Shown: piece after piece, positions 1 through 8,800 of the stretch | How positions within the stretch are numbered: position 1 is the stretch's first letter | How the letters are laid out: the number at the start of each line of letters is the position of its first letter | Source: Prostheceraeus crozeri | Taxonomy: Eukaryota > Platyhelminthes > Polycladida > Euryleptidae | Reading direction: 5' to 3' | Length of the DNA: 64,000 nucleotides | Assembly: GCA_907163375.1 (NCBI GenBank) | Contig: CAJQUW010008596.1 | Coordinates: 1 to 64,000 of the forward strand | Notes under the pieces: generated by a model | The model's database searches: none | The model's input: only the letters and a program-made list of their open reading frames with translations | What the model was told of the DNA's origin: nothing | Translations under genes and position numbers: made by a program

Positions 1-555
1 GTTTGTTCATATTAAGTTTTATCATATAACGTTTTATCAAAAGATAATTTAAATTTATTTTCACTAACTATTGATTCTTCATCGTCATAAATTGATTCTT
101 CATCATCATCATAAATTACACTTTTTGGGATTGGATGTCATTCTCTTACTGGTATATCTAATTCTAAATTACATTTTTTATCTGATAATAATATAATAGA
201 GAAAAATATTGGTCTGACCTCTTTTGGAAAATTTAATAACACCACCATAATCTGAATCATTTTTAGTTTTTATTAAAGATGATGAAATTTTAAATTGATT
301 AGATGTAAATCCTAATTTAAATTTTGTAGACCCGACAAATAGTTGTCTAACAGTATCTTCAACTATACCATCATTATTATGTACATCAGTATGAGATATA
401 AATTTTTCTTCACTTAAATTTTTATAATCACTAATATTTTTATAATCTTTTTTACCATTTACACCTTTTTCAGATGTTTCAGAATCATCATTTATATTAT
501 CATCATCTATATTATGATCATCATTATTATTATAAGATTCTTTAAGATCGGGCAA
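1..555 (-). pseudogene. Unknown acidic viral-type protein, broken 3' part
   Basis: An open frame of about 125 codons runs from a point inside a hairpin (no ATG; the frame opens at a TTG at 553-555) to a stop at 178. It starts with an Asn/Asp-rich low-complexity stretch coded by an ATT/ATC-type microsatellite and ends in a basic, less simple segment. Beyond the stop, similar acidic coding sequence continues in another frame to the window edge and contains an in-frame TGA. I read this as a frameshift at the microsatellite plus a nonsense change. A short piece of the same gene (8801-8880) recurs in copy B. No family is recognised. Confidence 0.45.
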
Positions 556-576
556 AGCCCTAGAACCTTCGGTTCG
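551..576. terminator. Paired GC hairpins between two minus-strand genes
   Basis: Two adjacent perfect hairpins, GGGCaaaGCCC and GAACCttcGGTTC, sit just downstream of the stop of the 625-1299 minus-strand gene. The same pair is kept in copy B near 8866-8891. They belong to the hairpin set found at the ends of other genes of this element. A role in transcript 3'-end formation is inferred from position only. Confidence 0.45.
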
Positions 577-624
577 TTTATTATGATTATGATTATGGTC
601 ATTGTTAATAGTATAAGGTGTAGT

Positions 625-1299
625 CTACATATAAATTTTCTCTTGTTGAGCTAAACTATTTATATAAGATTTCAACAAATTAATATTTAAGTTTGAATAT
701 AATCCTATATAATTATCATCATCATATCTTTGCGGCATTTCTAATGTTTCTTGTTTATAAATTGTATCTCTATAATAAACTTGGCATAATAATTCTTCGT
801 TATGTTTTTTACTTTCAATATGAATGTTATATTGATTTTGTTCATCAACAAATAATCTAATTTTTTCTTTGGAAAAAGATTTTAATTTTTTAACTAATTC
901 TCTAATATTGATATAATTAATAATTTTATTTTCTATCCAATCAGTATTACTAATTGGTAATACTGCTCTAATAAAACCATAAACATTATCATGACCTGTT
1001 TTAACCATATTTTCTTTATTTAATTCCACATCAGCTACATCATTATATTTACTTACAATATCCATAAATTTTATAAATGGATCACCCGGGAAAATACAAT
1101 AATTAGTTTCTATAGAAGGTAAACCTTTAGTCTGTTCTTTGAATATTTCGGCTTGCAATTCAAATAAAATATTTACATCTATACATGGATTATTATTATT
1201 ATTATCAAAACATTTATTTTCAAATCCCGTTGATCTCGTCGAATAAGAAGAACAGAATGATGCGGACGAATATAATTTTTTTAAATTTGGTTTTTCCAT
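625..1299 (-). CDS. Unknown conserved protein of the Polinton-like element
   Basis: A 224-codon ORF starts at an ATG at 1297-1299 and ends at a TAG. Residues 1-45 are Ser/Asn-rich and low in complexity. The rest is a mixed, probably folded domain with aromatic and charged residues and no obvious membrane segment or signal peptide. It is read divergently from the fibre-like gene and shares a 165-bp AT-rich spacer with it. Copy B keeps nearly the whole frame (8941-9615) but has lost the ATG. Survival of a long frame in both copies supports a real gene. I do not recognise the family; a core or early protein of the element is possible. Confidence 0.6.
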   Translation of the reverse strand: MEKPNLKKLYSSASFCSSYSTRSTGFENKCFDNNNNNPCIDVNILFELQAEIFKEQTKGLPSIETNYCIFPGDPFIKFMDIVSKYNDVADVELNKENMVKTGHDNVYGFIRAVLPISNTDWIENKIINYINIRELVKKLKSFSKEKIRLFVDEQNQYNIHIESKKHNEELLCQVYYRDTIYKQETLEMPQRYDDDNYIGLYSNLNINLLKSYINSLAQQEKIYM

Positions 1300-1464
1300 T
1301 TTTTTATTTTTATTAGAAAAAATTTTATTTTTTTTTAAAATTTTATTAGAAAAAATTTTATTTTTTAATTTTTATTAGAAAAAATTTTATTTTTTAATTT
1401 TTATTAGAAAAAATTTCATTTTTTCTCATTTTATAAAAAAATTACTTTTTTTATGGTTTTAAAA
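1300..1464. promoter_or_regulatory. Divergent AT-rich promoter region with tandem repeats
   Basis: The spacer between the divergent genes is almost pure A/T and is built of about 35-bp tandem units around TTTTTATTAGAAAAAATTTT, three to four times. Copy B has the same arrangement at 9616-9762 with one fewer partial unit. The position between divergent starts makes it a likely two-way promoter; no TATA box can be singled out in such AT-rich DNA. Confidence 0.5.
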
Positions 1465-2352
1465 ATGATGTTACCAAATGTTGGTGGAGGTGCATATATC
1501 ACGAATAATCGTGAATTAGAAATAGAGATAGAAAATTATATCATGAAAACTGGAGACGTTTTATCTGGTCCATTGCATCTTTCTATTCTTCCGCAACAAA
1601 ATACAGAGTTAACAAATAAACAATATGTTGATACACAAATCAATGACTTAAGAGAAAAATATATAAACGATGTTTTGGTTCCACTGATGAATGAATTAAA
1701 GTTGCTTAAACTTAATGACAAATCATTAAACGAAAAATTATTAAAACTTGATAAAAAGGATAGAGAGCTAGAAGCAGATATAGCAAAACTTTTTGAAAAG
1801 ATTTCAGAACAATCAAAAATTTTAATATTACTTTCTATAAATTTAACATCTGCAGTCATTAAAAATAAACATCAGATAAAAATGTTAAAAGAACAATTAG
1901 AAGATGAAATAGAAAAACTTCCTGAAAGAATTAAAAAAAATTTAAAGCAGTTACAAACTACATTCCAAAAAAGTGTTGATGAATTAAGTTCTAAAATTAC
2001 TCAACAAATGAAAAAGATGAATAGAATAATAAATGAAGTAAACTCACTTAATCAAAAAGTTGATAAAATGAAAACTCTTAAAATCAATTTAGAAAATGAA
2101 TTAAAGAAAAATTTACAAGAAAACTCTAAAGAAAATAAAGAACAGTTAGATTCTGTTAAAAGACAATTAGATGGTCTTAAAATTAAGTTAAATGCTCTTA
2201 AAACGGCGTTGAAGATGAATCAGGAGAAAATGCAAGTTAATAGAAAAGAAATTAAAGTACATCACACGCTGCTTGACGCAATAGATAAAGTGCAACGGAA
2301 AATTAATAAAGTTATCACGAAGTTGTTGGACATTCACACACGTAAATCTTAA
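1465..2352 (+). CDS. Tail-fibre-like coiled-coil protein (copy A)
   Basis: This is a 295-residue protein. Residues 25-65 have the pattern found at the base of many phage and viral fibres: a K-T-G-D-x-L-S-G-P-L-H-L segment followed by N-K-Q-Y-V-D. From about residue 65 to the C-terminus it is a long Lys/Glu/Leu-rich coiled coil, as expected for a trimeric shaft. I place the start at ATG 1465, not at the in-frame ATG 1453, because copy B has ATT in place of the earlier codon while the double ATG is kept in all three copies (1465, 8555, 9763). A virion attachment fibre is an inference from architecture. Two hairpins follow the stop directly. This is the intact version; copy B has a nonsense codon. 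Confidence 0.65.
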   Translation: MMLPNVGGGAYITNNRELEIEIENYIMKTGDVLSGPLHLSILPQQNTELTNKQYVDTQINDLREKYINDVLVPLMNELKLLKLNDKSLNEKLLKLDKKDRELEADIAKLFEKISEQSKILILLSINLTSAVIKNKHQIKMLKEQLEDEIEKLPERIKKNLKQLQTTFQKSVDELSSKITQQMKKMNRIINEVNSLNQKVDKMKTLKINLENELKKNLQENSKENKEQLDSVKRQLDGLKIKLNALKTALKMNQEKMQVNRKEIKVHHTLLDAIDKVQRKINKVITKLLDIHTRKS

Positions 2353-2354
2353 AC

Positions 2355-2381
2355 GGACCAAAGGTCCTCAGGTTACTAACC
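2355..2381. terminator. Twin hairpins after the fibre-like gene
   Basis: GGACCaaaGGTCC (2355-2367) and GGTTACTAACC (2371-2381) begin three bases after the stop codon of the fibre-like gene. In copy B this site has no hairpin, so it is a site-specific gain or loss. It is read as a candidate 3'-end signal or a mobile palindrome. Confidence 0.45.
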
Positions 2382-2400
2382 AATCGTAAATATTTTTCCC

Positions 2401-2424
2401 AAAAGTCAAATTTATTCCTAAAAA
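2401..2424 (+). promoter_or_regulatory. Shared upstream motif AAAAGTCAAATT
   Basis: AAAAGTCAAATT occurs 15-25 bases ahead of the ATG of the Gly/Ala-rich gene (2401, and 10698 in copy B) and also ahead of the capsid gene ATG (3014 and 11291). Four occurrences at matching spacing before two unrelated genes suggest a promoter or initiator element for late genes. The motif was found by eye; no statistics were run. Confidence 0.4.
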
Positions 2425-2955
2425 ATGCCTATAATTTATAAACACAATCTTAAACATTTTGCTTCAAATCAAAGAATTGCTCATGAACCACGTATGAATC
2501 CTGTTTATCATTATGATAATAGAGAAACAGTTCACACGGAAGGAGCTGGCATCTTTTCTGGTATTGGAAGTATCGTTAACTTAATTAAAAATAATAAAGA
2601 TTCGATTACATCTGCTGCAAAAGGAGCAGCTGCTATAGGTAGTACAGCTAGTACAATATCAAATGCTGTTAAGTCTCAAAACGAATTAAAACAACTAGAA
2701 GTTATTCGTAAACTTAGGAATGATTCTGAAGAACTAAAAAATTTAAAAAAACTTTCAGAGGAAACAGAAAACAAAATTGCTAACATAGCTGTGGGGGAAA
2801 CCTTGAGGAGTGGAGCTCCGTCTGATAGTAAGCATAAGAAGAAATCAGGCGTAGCCATAAAACGTTCAATTGAAGAAATAAGAGGTAATGGCGTGAGCAG
2901 CAACCTTCGGTCTAACCAGCAAAGCTGTAGCGGAGCTGGTCTAGCAAAATTCTAA
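2425..2955 (+). CDS. Small Gly/Ala-rich structural-type protein (copy A)
   Basis: This is a 176-residue protein. The N-terminus is basic and Asn/His-rich. Residues 40-75 form a small-residue amphipathic or membrane-active segment (G-A-G-I-F-S-G-I-G-S followed by an Ala/Ser/Gly-rich run), then a Lys/Glu-rich helix. Such an arrangement recalls minor capsid or core proteins of adenovirus-like viruses, but no diagnostic motif is seen. It lies between the fibre-like and capsid genes and carries the shared AAAAGTCAAATT motif upstream. The last 20 codons run through an imperfect hairpin (2912-2944), so the natural C-terminus may have been altered by a hairpin insertion. Copy B diverges in frame near the same place. 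Confidence 0.5.
   Translation: MPIIYKHNLKHFASNQRIAHEPRMNPVYHYDNRETVHTEGAGIFSGIGSIVNLIKNNKDSITSAAKGAAAIGSTASTISNAVKSQNELKQLEVIRKLRNDSEELKNLKKLSEETENKIANIAVGETLRSGAPSDSKHKKKSGVAIKRSIEEIRGNGVSSNLRSNQQSCSGAGLAKF
2912..2944. terminator. Imperfect hairpin at the 3' end of the Gly/Ala-rich gene
   Basis: CTAACCAGC pairs with GCTGGTCTAG (one bulge) across a 14-nt loop. It overlaps the last codons and lies just before the stop at 2953-2955. It is kept in copy B near 11205-11237. This is part of the gene-end hairpin set. Confidence 0.35.
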
Positions 2956-3038
2956 AATATATTTTTTAGTAAAATTTTTTTAGTAAAATTTTTTCGGTGT
3001 GTGAGAAAAAACAAAAAGTCAAATTATTTTTTATAAAA

Positions 3039-4371
3039 ATGTCTTCGCTAATTGAAAATAAATTTGAATTAGATAAACCACCAGGTGTTAGTTATAATCA
3101 AAAAAAGAATGACTATATAAGAATTGCTATGAATCCCGGATCTTCTAGTAGAGTAAATACTGGAGGAGATTTAATTTTTGAAGTTGATAATCAACAAAGT
3201 TATACATATTTATCCGATTCGTTTTTACACTGTGAATATTCTTTATATAGTGATGCTAATTTTACAACACCATTACCAGAAACCGATAATATTGCATTAG
3301 AGAATAATTTTTTTCCAAGATTATTTACACAAATGCGTTTAGATGTTGCAACTCAAAATATAGAAACAATAAGTGATTCTCCAGGTGTAATTGATACAAT
3401 GCTTGGATTTGTAACAATTGGTGAAAATAATAAAAAGCATGAAATCGAAGGTTGGTTTCCTGATACTGATGATGGTATAATTGTTGATGATTTAACTCAC
3501 GCTGGAACAGATGCCGCAGGAATTGCGAAAGATGTAGAAAATATTGCAAAACATTTAAATAAAACAAACAATAGTGCATATAAAGAAAGACGTGAATTTA
3601 ACAAGAAAAGTAAACAGAGTAAATTGGTCATTGTCTCCATTATTCGGATATTTAGATTATGATAAAATATCATATCAATTAAAATTTAAATTAATAATTC
3701 ATCGCACAGCACATAATGAATTAATCTTTTTTGGTAAGACTGGAAAAAAAGCATATTTAAAAATTGATAGACTTGAATGGTGGATTAAGCATATTACTCC
3801 TAGTTTAGAGGTTGAAACAGCTATTGCAAAAAGATTAAATACTAACAAACCAATTCTAGTAAGTTTTATGAAGCGTACTGCTAGTTCAGTAACTTTTTCC
3901 GAACAAAGATTTAACTGGCATTTTACTAGAACTTCGAATACTCCAAGATATTTATTACTAACTTTTCAAAGAAACAATTCTCCAAGTTTTGATAAGAACA
4001 ACAATCTTTTCCATATTAATACAATTCGAAGTTTACAAGTTTCATTAAATCAAACCCGATATCCAATTGATCCATTAAGATTCGATGATAGCAATAATCA
4101 ATTTATGGAAGGATATGATTCTTATCGAAATCTTTGTATAGAATTTGGAGTTGAACCACAATTAACTCCTGGAGATTGGAGACATTTATATCCTGTTTTC
4201 TGTTTCGATTTAAGTGCACAATCAGAAGATATTATCAAGACTGGTTGTGATGTAACAATTAATATTGAAAAGAAAGATTCCACAACTTCATTGATGGCTT
4301 ATGGTTTATTGCTAGAAGATGTAAAATATTCTATTGAAATTCTTAATGGAAAGATGGCAAGGATAGGCTAA
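3039..4371 (+). pseudogene. Hexon-like major capsid protein, frameshifted (copy A)
   Basis: It starts at ATG 3039 (M-S-S-L-I-E-N-K-F) and would encode about 444 residues. The N-terminal part contains an N-P-G-S-S-x-R-V-N-T-G-G-D-L segment, and the central part has W-S-L-S-P-L-F-G-Y-L-D-Y-D-K. These match the style of Polinton/adintovirus major capsid proteins, which form the double jelly-roll hexon. The frame is broken between about 3600 and 3625: the first frame ends at 3662 and the second runs to the stop at 4369-4371. Copy B has the identical break, so it predates the duplication or is functional. Nothing else disrupts the gene. The GGCTAAAGCC hairpin overlaps the stop codon. The double jelly-roll fold is inferred, not shown. 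Confidence 0.7.
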
Positions 4372-4391
4372 AGCCAGAGGAGCTTCGCTCC
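4366..4391. terminator. Twin hairpins overlapping the capsid stop codon
   Basis: GGCTAAAGCC (4366-4375) contains the capsid TAA in its loop, and GGAGCttcGCTCC (4379-4391) follows. In copy B the capsid gene ends with a different codon context but is followed by a longer run of the same hairpin types. Confidence 0.45.
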
Positions 4392-4419
4392 GATTAATTA
4401 ATTTTTTTTGATAACTTAA

Positions 4420-4606
4420 AATTTTGACAACTAGAATAGATTAAAAATTTTTGATAACTTAAAATTTTTTAATAACTAGAATAGATTAAAAATTCTTAAC
4501 TTAAAATGTTTCATAACTAGAATAGATTAAAAAAATTCTTAGATTAAAATTTATTCATAACTAGAATAGATTAAAATTTTTGATAACTTAAAATTTTTTA
4601 TTAAAA
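4420..4606. repeat. AT-rich tandem repeat before the pX-like gene (copy A only)
   Basis: Four to five copies of an AT-rich unit of roughly 40-50 bp, each with the core AACTAGAATAGATTAAAA, fill the spacer between the capsid and pX-like genes. Copy B has hairpin modules here instead (12649-12770). The spacer therefore changes while the flanking genes stay alike. It probably contains the promoter of the pX-like gene. Confidence 0.6.
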
Positions 4607-4867
4607 ATGTCGCAAGCGAAAAGTAATAATAATAAAACTGTTGAATTAAAATTACGTAATATTGTTGACAAAAATACCCCTAAAACTATTACGATTAACA
4701 AAAAAAAGTATTACATAAGTAAACCAATTATAGAGAATATTCAATTACAAGAAGAAAAGAATGGCGGGATTCTCCCATTTATTCCACTAATAATAGGAGG
4801 CATAGCAGCAGCAGGAAGTGTTGCAGGTGGGACAGCTGGTATTGTTCAAGCAGTAAATAAATATTGA
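4607..4867 (+). pseudogene. pX-like core peptide gene, truncated (copy A)
   Basis: The first 84 codons match the copy B gene (12821-13303), including the hydrophobic segment G-G-I-L-P-F-I-P-L-I-I-G-G-I-A-A-A-G with a following G-G-T-A-G. Alignment stops at about 4861 after the codons for A-V-N-K, and the frame ends two codons later in foreign sequence. This marks the breakpoint with the downstream RT-containing DNA. Confidence 0.7.
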
Positions 4868-5563
4868 TCGCCCACCTATCACGTTTGACTGTGTTCTTCG
4901 GGATCACCTGATTGTTCGTGCCATTAATGCTGTCGATTTCAACAAATCTGTGCTGTTGCTGATTTTTGCTTGTTGTTGGCATTTGGGTGTTCATATCAGG
5001 AAATTGAATTTCACTAAAATTGCAATTTTGGTCGTATGATGTTTCATTTATCATTCGTTGAATTTGCTCTTCGGAGAGTCCGCTGATCACAGGATGCCTA
5101 TCAAAATTCAGCATACCATTCCAAGCCATGGCTTATGATTAAATGACCATGCGCAATCTCATAATATTCTTTGGTAATATAATGGTAGCTTTCATGGTAG
5201 CTGGTCGGATCTCTGTCACTGCTCCGGATTAGATGTCTTTGCTGATGGCTTTCTTTTAAGTTTTTCTGGTGTTGCTCTGCGGATTTCATCGAGACAAATT
5301 GCAAAATAGGTTCATTTCTGGTGGTGGATTCGATTTTCCAGTTTTTACTTTCGGACTCTGAGTCGCTGTAATTCTGTAGTGCAATTTTTGTATAATTATA
5401 TACTTGCATTACAAATTGGTTTAAAATTTCTATTGCCCTGCAGATTTGTCAATTTTTGGCTCATTTTTGGCTCCTACTTACTGGATATCTTCATTTTCTG
5501 GTCATCTTCAATTTTTTCTCGGACTAGCACATGTTTTCATAGATTTCAGTTCCTACTCAACTC
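4868..5563. other. Junction DNA upstream of the RT, with minus-strand ORF remains
   Basis: This stretch is richer in GC than the viral DNA before it. On the minus strand two overlapping frames (about 5409-5101 and 5129-4866) read as plausible, Ser/Glu/Gln-rich protein sequence and could be the 5' part of a divergent gene cut by the junction at about 4865. No family was recognised. It may be the 5' region of the RT element or an unrelated fragment. Confidence 0.3.
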
Positions 5564-7964
5564 ATGGCTAGACGTATGGCGCCAGTGGAGGATAGAAATC
5601 CCGAAATTTCCAAGCCAGATTTCATTGACGATTCTCAAGGCACTAATAGTTCGATTTCATTAGATATTTCCAACGTCAAGCCAGGTATACTCTGTGAAGT
5701 AGAAGGCTGCCAGGCACGGTACGCCTCCTCAGGAGGCATTAAGCACATGGAGAGGCATTCATACGGTGTACTACCAGGTAGTGTTCCCCAGACGTGGCTA
5801 ATCAAGCATCAGAAAATCATATGTACTTGCAATCGTATTATTTCAATTTTTAGACAGTCATCGCATTCGCATAAATGTCCGAGAAGAGGTGACCATGCAT
5901 GTTTAACTGACCAACCGTCCGCTACTTCACAATCCTCTTCAACCTTGACGCTCCCTTCATTAGAAGATGTTTTCAGCCTGCCTCGACCAACATTGAAGCA
6001 CATTCCAGTGAGATCTCGTCAAGCATTCGCATCAGTTTTCTCTGGCGATCTGCGCAAATTAGTTTCAACTAACACTGTTGAAGCATGGACGCAGTTTTTC
6101 ATGCTTCCAAAATGTGTTCTGCCGTCGCAAAAACGTGGAGGTCGTAATGTGAAGCGCCCAGATATCAGTTCATTCTGTCGTCGATGGGCAAATGGCGAAT
6201 GGAGGAGCTTTGGGAGATGGCAGAAAACAGTGCAAGAACTTTTAAAGGCAAGCAGTCACAGTCCAGTGTAATTACTAAAGATAAAGATACACAGATTCAG
6301 GCAGCCATCAGTTTCGTACAAGACGCACTCTATGGGAAAGCCGCTCGCACTCTTACTTCAACTGGAATAGCTCCTAATACTGAAGAGACTTGGAGAATTT
6401 TATCGGAAAAGCACCCAGCGGCAAGAGAACCCATGCAACAGTTTACGGATACCCCCCCCTATTCAGTTGCCAAGTGATTTTGATATTCGAAGCATCCTGC
6501 GCTCCTTTCCATTAGACACCGCTTGTTGTTCAACTGGACTGCGTTGTCAACATTTTATTGAATCAGCGGAAGCAATATTGCCTGTTCCTAATTATTCTTC
6601 ACTTCGGAATGTGATCAATCTACTTCTTAGAGGTGACGCTCCTTCAGAAGTAAAATGTATTTTGGCTAGTGCAAACCTTACTGCCCTGAACAAAGGCGAG
6701 AGAGACGTACGTCCAATCGCTGCAGGAGAAATTTTGCGACGTTTGGTTAGTAAATGTGTATGTGCTACTTTGAAGACTAAGGTGGAAAGCATTCTCAGAC
6801 CTCATCAATTTGGAGTGGCTTGTAGTGCAGGTACAGAAAAGATAATCCACAACTTAAGGTCGGTGATCGATGAACATTGGTTGGACAGAGACTTTGTAGT
6901 TTTTAAGGTTGATATGCAAAATGCCTTCAATCGAGTATCCCGCCAACAGATTTCCGATGAGTGTACGCAGGAAATACCTGAAATTTTGCCCTGGCTGTCA
7001 AGTTGTTATTCACAACAACCAATTTTGCGGCATCGACTGGGAAAGTTGAAGTCAGAAACAGGTGTTCAACAGGGAGATCCCCTTGGACCACTTCTCTTTT
7101 CTATGGCACTCAATCCTGTCATACGGAGCATCTCGCAAAATATTCCTCTTATATCACAGGCATGGTATTTGGATGACGGGGTTTTCTGTGGCTCTTTAGA
7201 TTCTATACAGAGGGTTCTAGCTCTGCTTCAATCGACCTCGAGCACCACTGGCTTGCATGTTAACTTGTCTAAGTGTGAAGCTTTCAGTAGAGGAAGCTTG
7301 ATGGAGCTGAATGATGGAATAAAGAAAAGCAGTTCCCCTAATCTTGAGATTCTTGGGGCACCCATTGGAGACAATGAGTTTTGTTGTTCGTTCATCAGGA
7401 GTAAAGTCAAGAAAGCAAATCTTTTGCTGCAACAGTTGAAGACTATATACAATCCACAAGTGGCCCTCTCCATTCTACGTCGCTGCTCTGGATTCTGCCG
7501 ACTTGCTCATCTTGCTAGAACGACTCCAGTTGGTATAACGAGTAAAACTTTGTTGGAATTTGATACTGACATTCGCGAAACACTTGAGGAGACTGTCGCA
7601 ATATAGTGTTCAGACGCAGCATGGCAACAAGCTCAGCTTTCCATTCGAAGAGGAGGTCTTGGCCTGTGATCAGTTTCACAGCATTCTGGGGCAGCATTTA
7701 TTGCTTCCTTTATGAAATCTGGTGTGCATCCATCAACTTACCAATACGTACATGACGCAATCGAATACTAGAATTGAAAGCGTAAATGCAGGAGATTGCT
7801 TCAAAGAGGAGGAACTAACAAAAGATACATCAATTACTCAGCATAAATTATCTGACAAAATAGATGAAACATCGTGGAAGGGATTGGTTGCTAAAGCCTC
7901 TCCAGCTGATCAAATACGTTTGATGAACATTGTAGAGCCGCATGAAGCGGATAGTAGTATATAG
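5564..7964 (+). pseudogene. Reverse transcriptase, unplaced non-LTR-like family
   Basis: A decayed RT gene spread over several frames. The N-terminal part (from ATG 5564) holds a C-x4-C...H-x4-H zinc-finger-like segment. A linker follows, then the RT core in the 6467-7606 ORF: L-R-S-F-P-L-D-T-A near its start, F-K-V-D-M-Q-N-A-F-N-R-V (motif A), G-V-Q-Q-G-D-P-L-G-P-L-L-F (motif B) and W-Y-L-D-D-G (motif C, Y-L-D-D). Homologous sequence (G-G-L-G-L, later a P-H segment) continues past the stop at 7604 to 7964, where it is cut at a hairpin. Breaks include a shift near 6200-6270, a poly-C slip at 6452-6459 and several stops. No endonuclease is seen. A tail fragment of the same family lies at 29789-30075. 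Confidence 0.75.
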
Positions 7965-8028
7965 TGTGACATCCGGCGCGACGCTTCGCTTCGCTTTGCT
8001 CCGCTTCGCTTGCGCCGGATGTCACACT
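7963..8028. repeat. Perfect 17-bp-arm hairpin with AG...CT ends
   Basis: AGTGTGACATCCGGCGC pairs perfectly with its reverse complement at 8012-8028. The 32-nt loop is built of CGCTTCG-type units. It lies exactly where RT homology stops. The outward AG/CT ends resemble Polinton termini, so it could be two fused terminal repeats or a fold-back insertion; this is not proven. Confidence 0.6.
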
Positions 8029-8355
8029 TTTGCGGGTTTTTTCAAAAAATCAAAATTTCAAAAATTTCAAAAATTTAGGTAGACTTCAAATTTCACGTGG
8101 CCGAAGGCCGAAGGGCGAAAATTTAGGTAGTGACAAATTTTCAAAAAAATCAAAATTTCAAAAATTTAGGCGGTCTCAAAATATTACGTAATCGAAAATT
8201 TAGGCGGTCTGAAAATATCACGTGGACGAAAATTTAGGCGGTCTTAAAATATCACGTAATCTAAAAAATATCACGTGGTCGAAAAATATCACGTAGCCGA
8301 AGGCCGAAAATGTAGGCAGATGAAAATTTAGGTAGACCAAAAAATATCACGTAGT
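8029..8355. repeat. AT-rich array with ATTTAGGCGGTC and ATATCACGTGG motifs
   Basis: An irregular tandem array. The elements AAAATTTAGG(C/T)(G/A)G(T/A)C and AAAATATCACGT(G/A) alternate about five to seven times, with CGAAGGCCGAAGG inserts. There is no ORF. It lies between the hairpin and the fibre fragment of copy B. A subterminal repeat of the viral element or a small satellite are both possible. Confidence 0.6.
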
Positions 8356-8554
8356 CCTAATATACCAGAAGAGTGTATTCAAAATATTTCTTTAAAAATG
8401 GAAACCTCAACGGGGGAAGCCTCAGAAATGGAAGGAATCTGAGTGATCTGATGTCCATTCATTGTCTTAGTTGATCCGTGAAAAAATTATTTTTTATTTT
8501 CATGAGAAAACAATTTTTATTTCCATGACATATATATCTTTTATTGTTAAAAAA
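8356..8554. other. Spacer before the fibre fragment
   Basis: No gene seen. The last 90 bases resemble the AT-rich region upstream of the fibre-like gene but contain ATTTTCATGAGAAAA-type units instead of the 35-bp repeats. Confidence 0.3.
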
Positions 8555-8800
8555 ATGATGTTACCAAACGTTGGTGGAGGTGCATATATCCCGAATAATC
8601 GTGAATCAGAAATAGAAATAGAAAATTATATCATGAAAACTGGAGACGTTTTATCTGGTCCATTGCATCTTTCTATTCTTCCGCAACAAAATACAGAGTT
8701 AACAAATAAACAATATGTTGATGCACAAATCAATGACTTAAGAGAAAAATATATAAACGATGTTTTGGTTCCACTGATGAATGAATTAAAGTTGCTTAAA
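8555..8800 (+). pseudogene. Fibre-like gene, 5' fragment (third copy)
   Basis: This repeats the first 82 codons of the fibre-like gene (M-M-L-P-N-V-G-G-G through M-N-E-L-K-L-L-K), then jumps at about 8800 into the minus-strand gene region equal to 485-555 of copy A. The jump is a deletion or recombination junction between two neighbouring copies of the element, so a third copy once existed here. Confidence 0.75.

Larger units (their letters stand above)
1..4867. mobile_element. Polinton/adintovirus-like element, copy A (partial)
   Basis: This is an AT-rich block of viral-type genes. Two unknown genes lie on the minus strand, followed by fibre-like, Gly/Ala-rich, capsid and pX-like genes on the plus strand. 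The left end is outside the window. The right end is cut at about 4861, inside the pX-like gene, where alignment with copy B (12821 onward) stops abruptly. The gene order repeats at 8941-13303, which shows a cassette that was duplicated or inserted twice. Calls rest on protein motifs and on synteny with copy B; the family name follows from the combined set of capsid, integrase, PLA2 and adenain-like protease genes in copy B. Confidence 0.8.

Noticed and set aside
178..555. Intact 125-residue gene starting at 555
   Set aside because: The frame opens at a TTG inside a hairpin and the sequence continues in another frame past its stop; treated as a broken piece of a larger gene.
1453..1464. ATG 1453 as start of the fibre-like gene
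   Set aside because: Copy B has ATT at this place while the later double ATG is kept in three copies.
3574..4371. Separate second capsid gene (penton) behind the first
   Set aside because: The GTG start lies inside the upstream frame and the domain continues the same capsid; it is one frameshifted gene.
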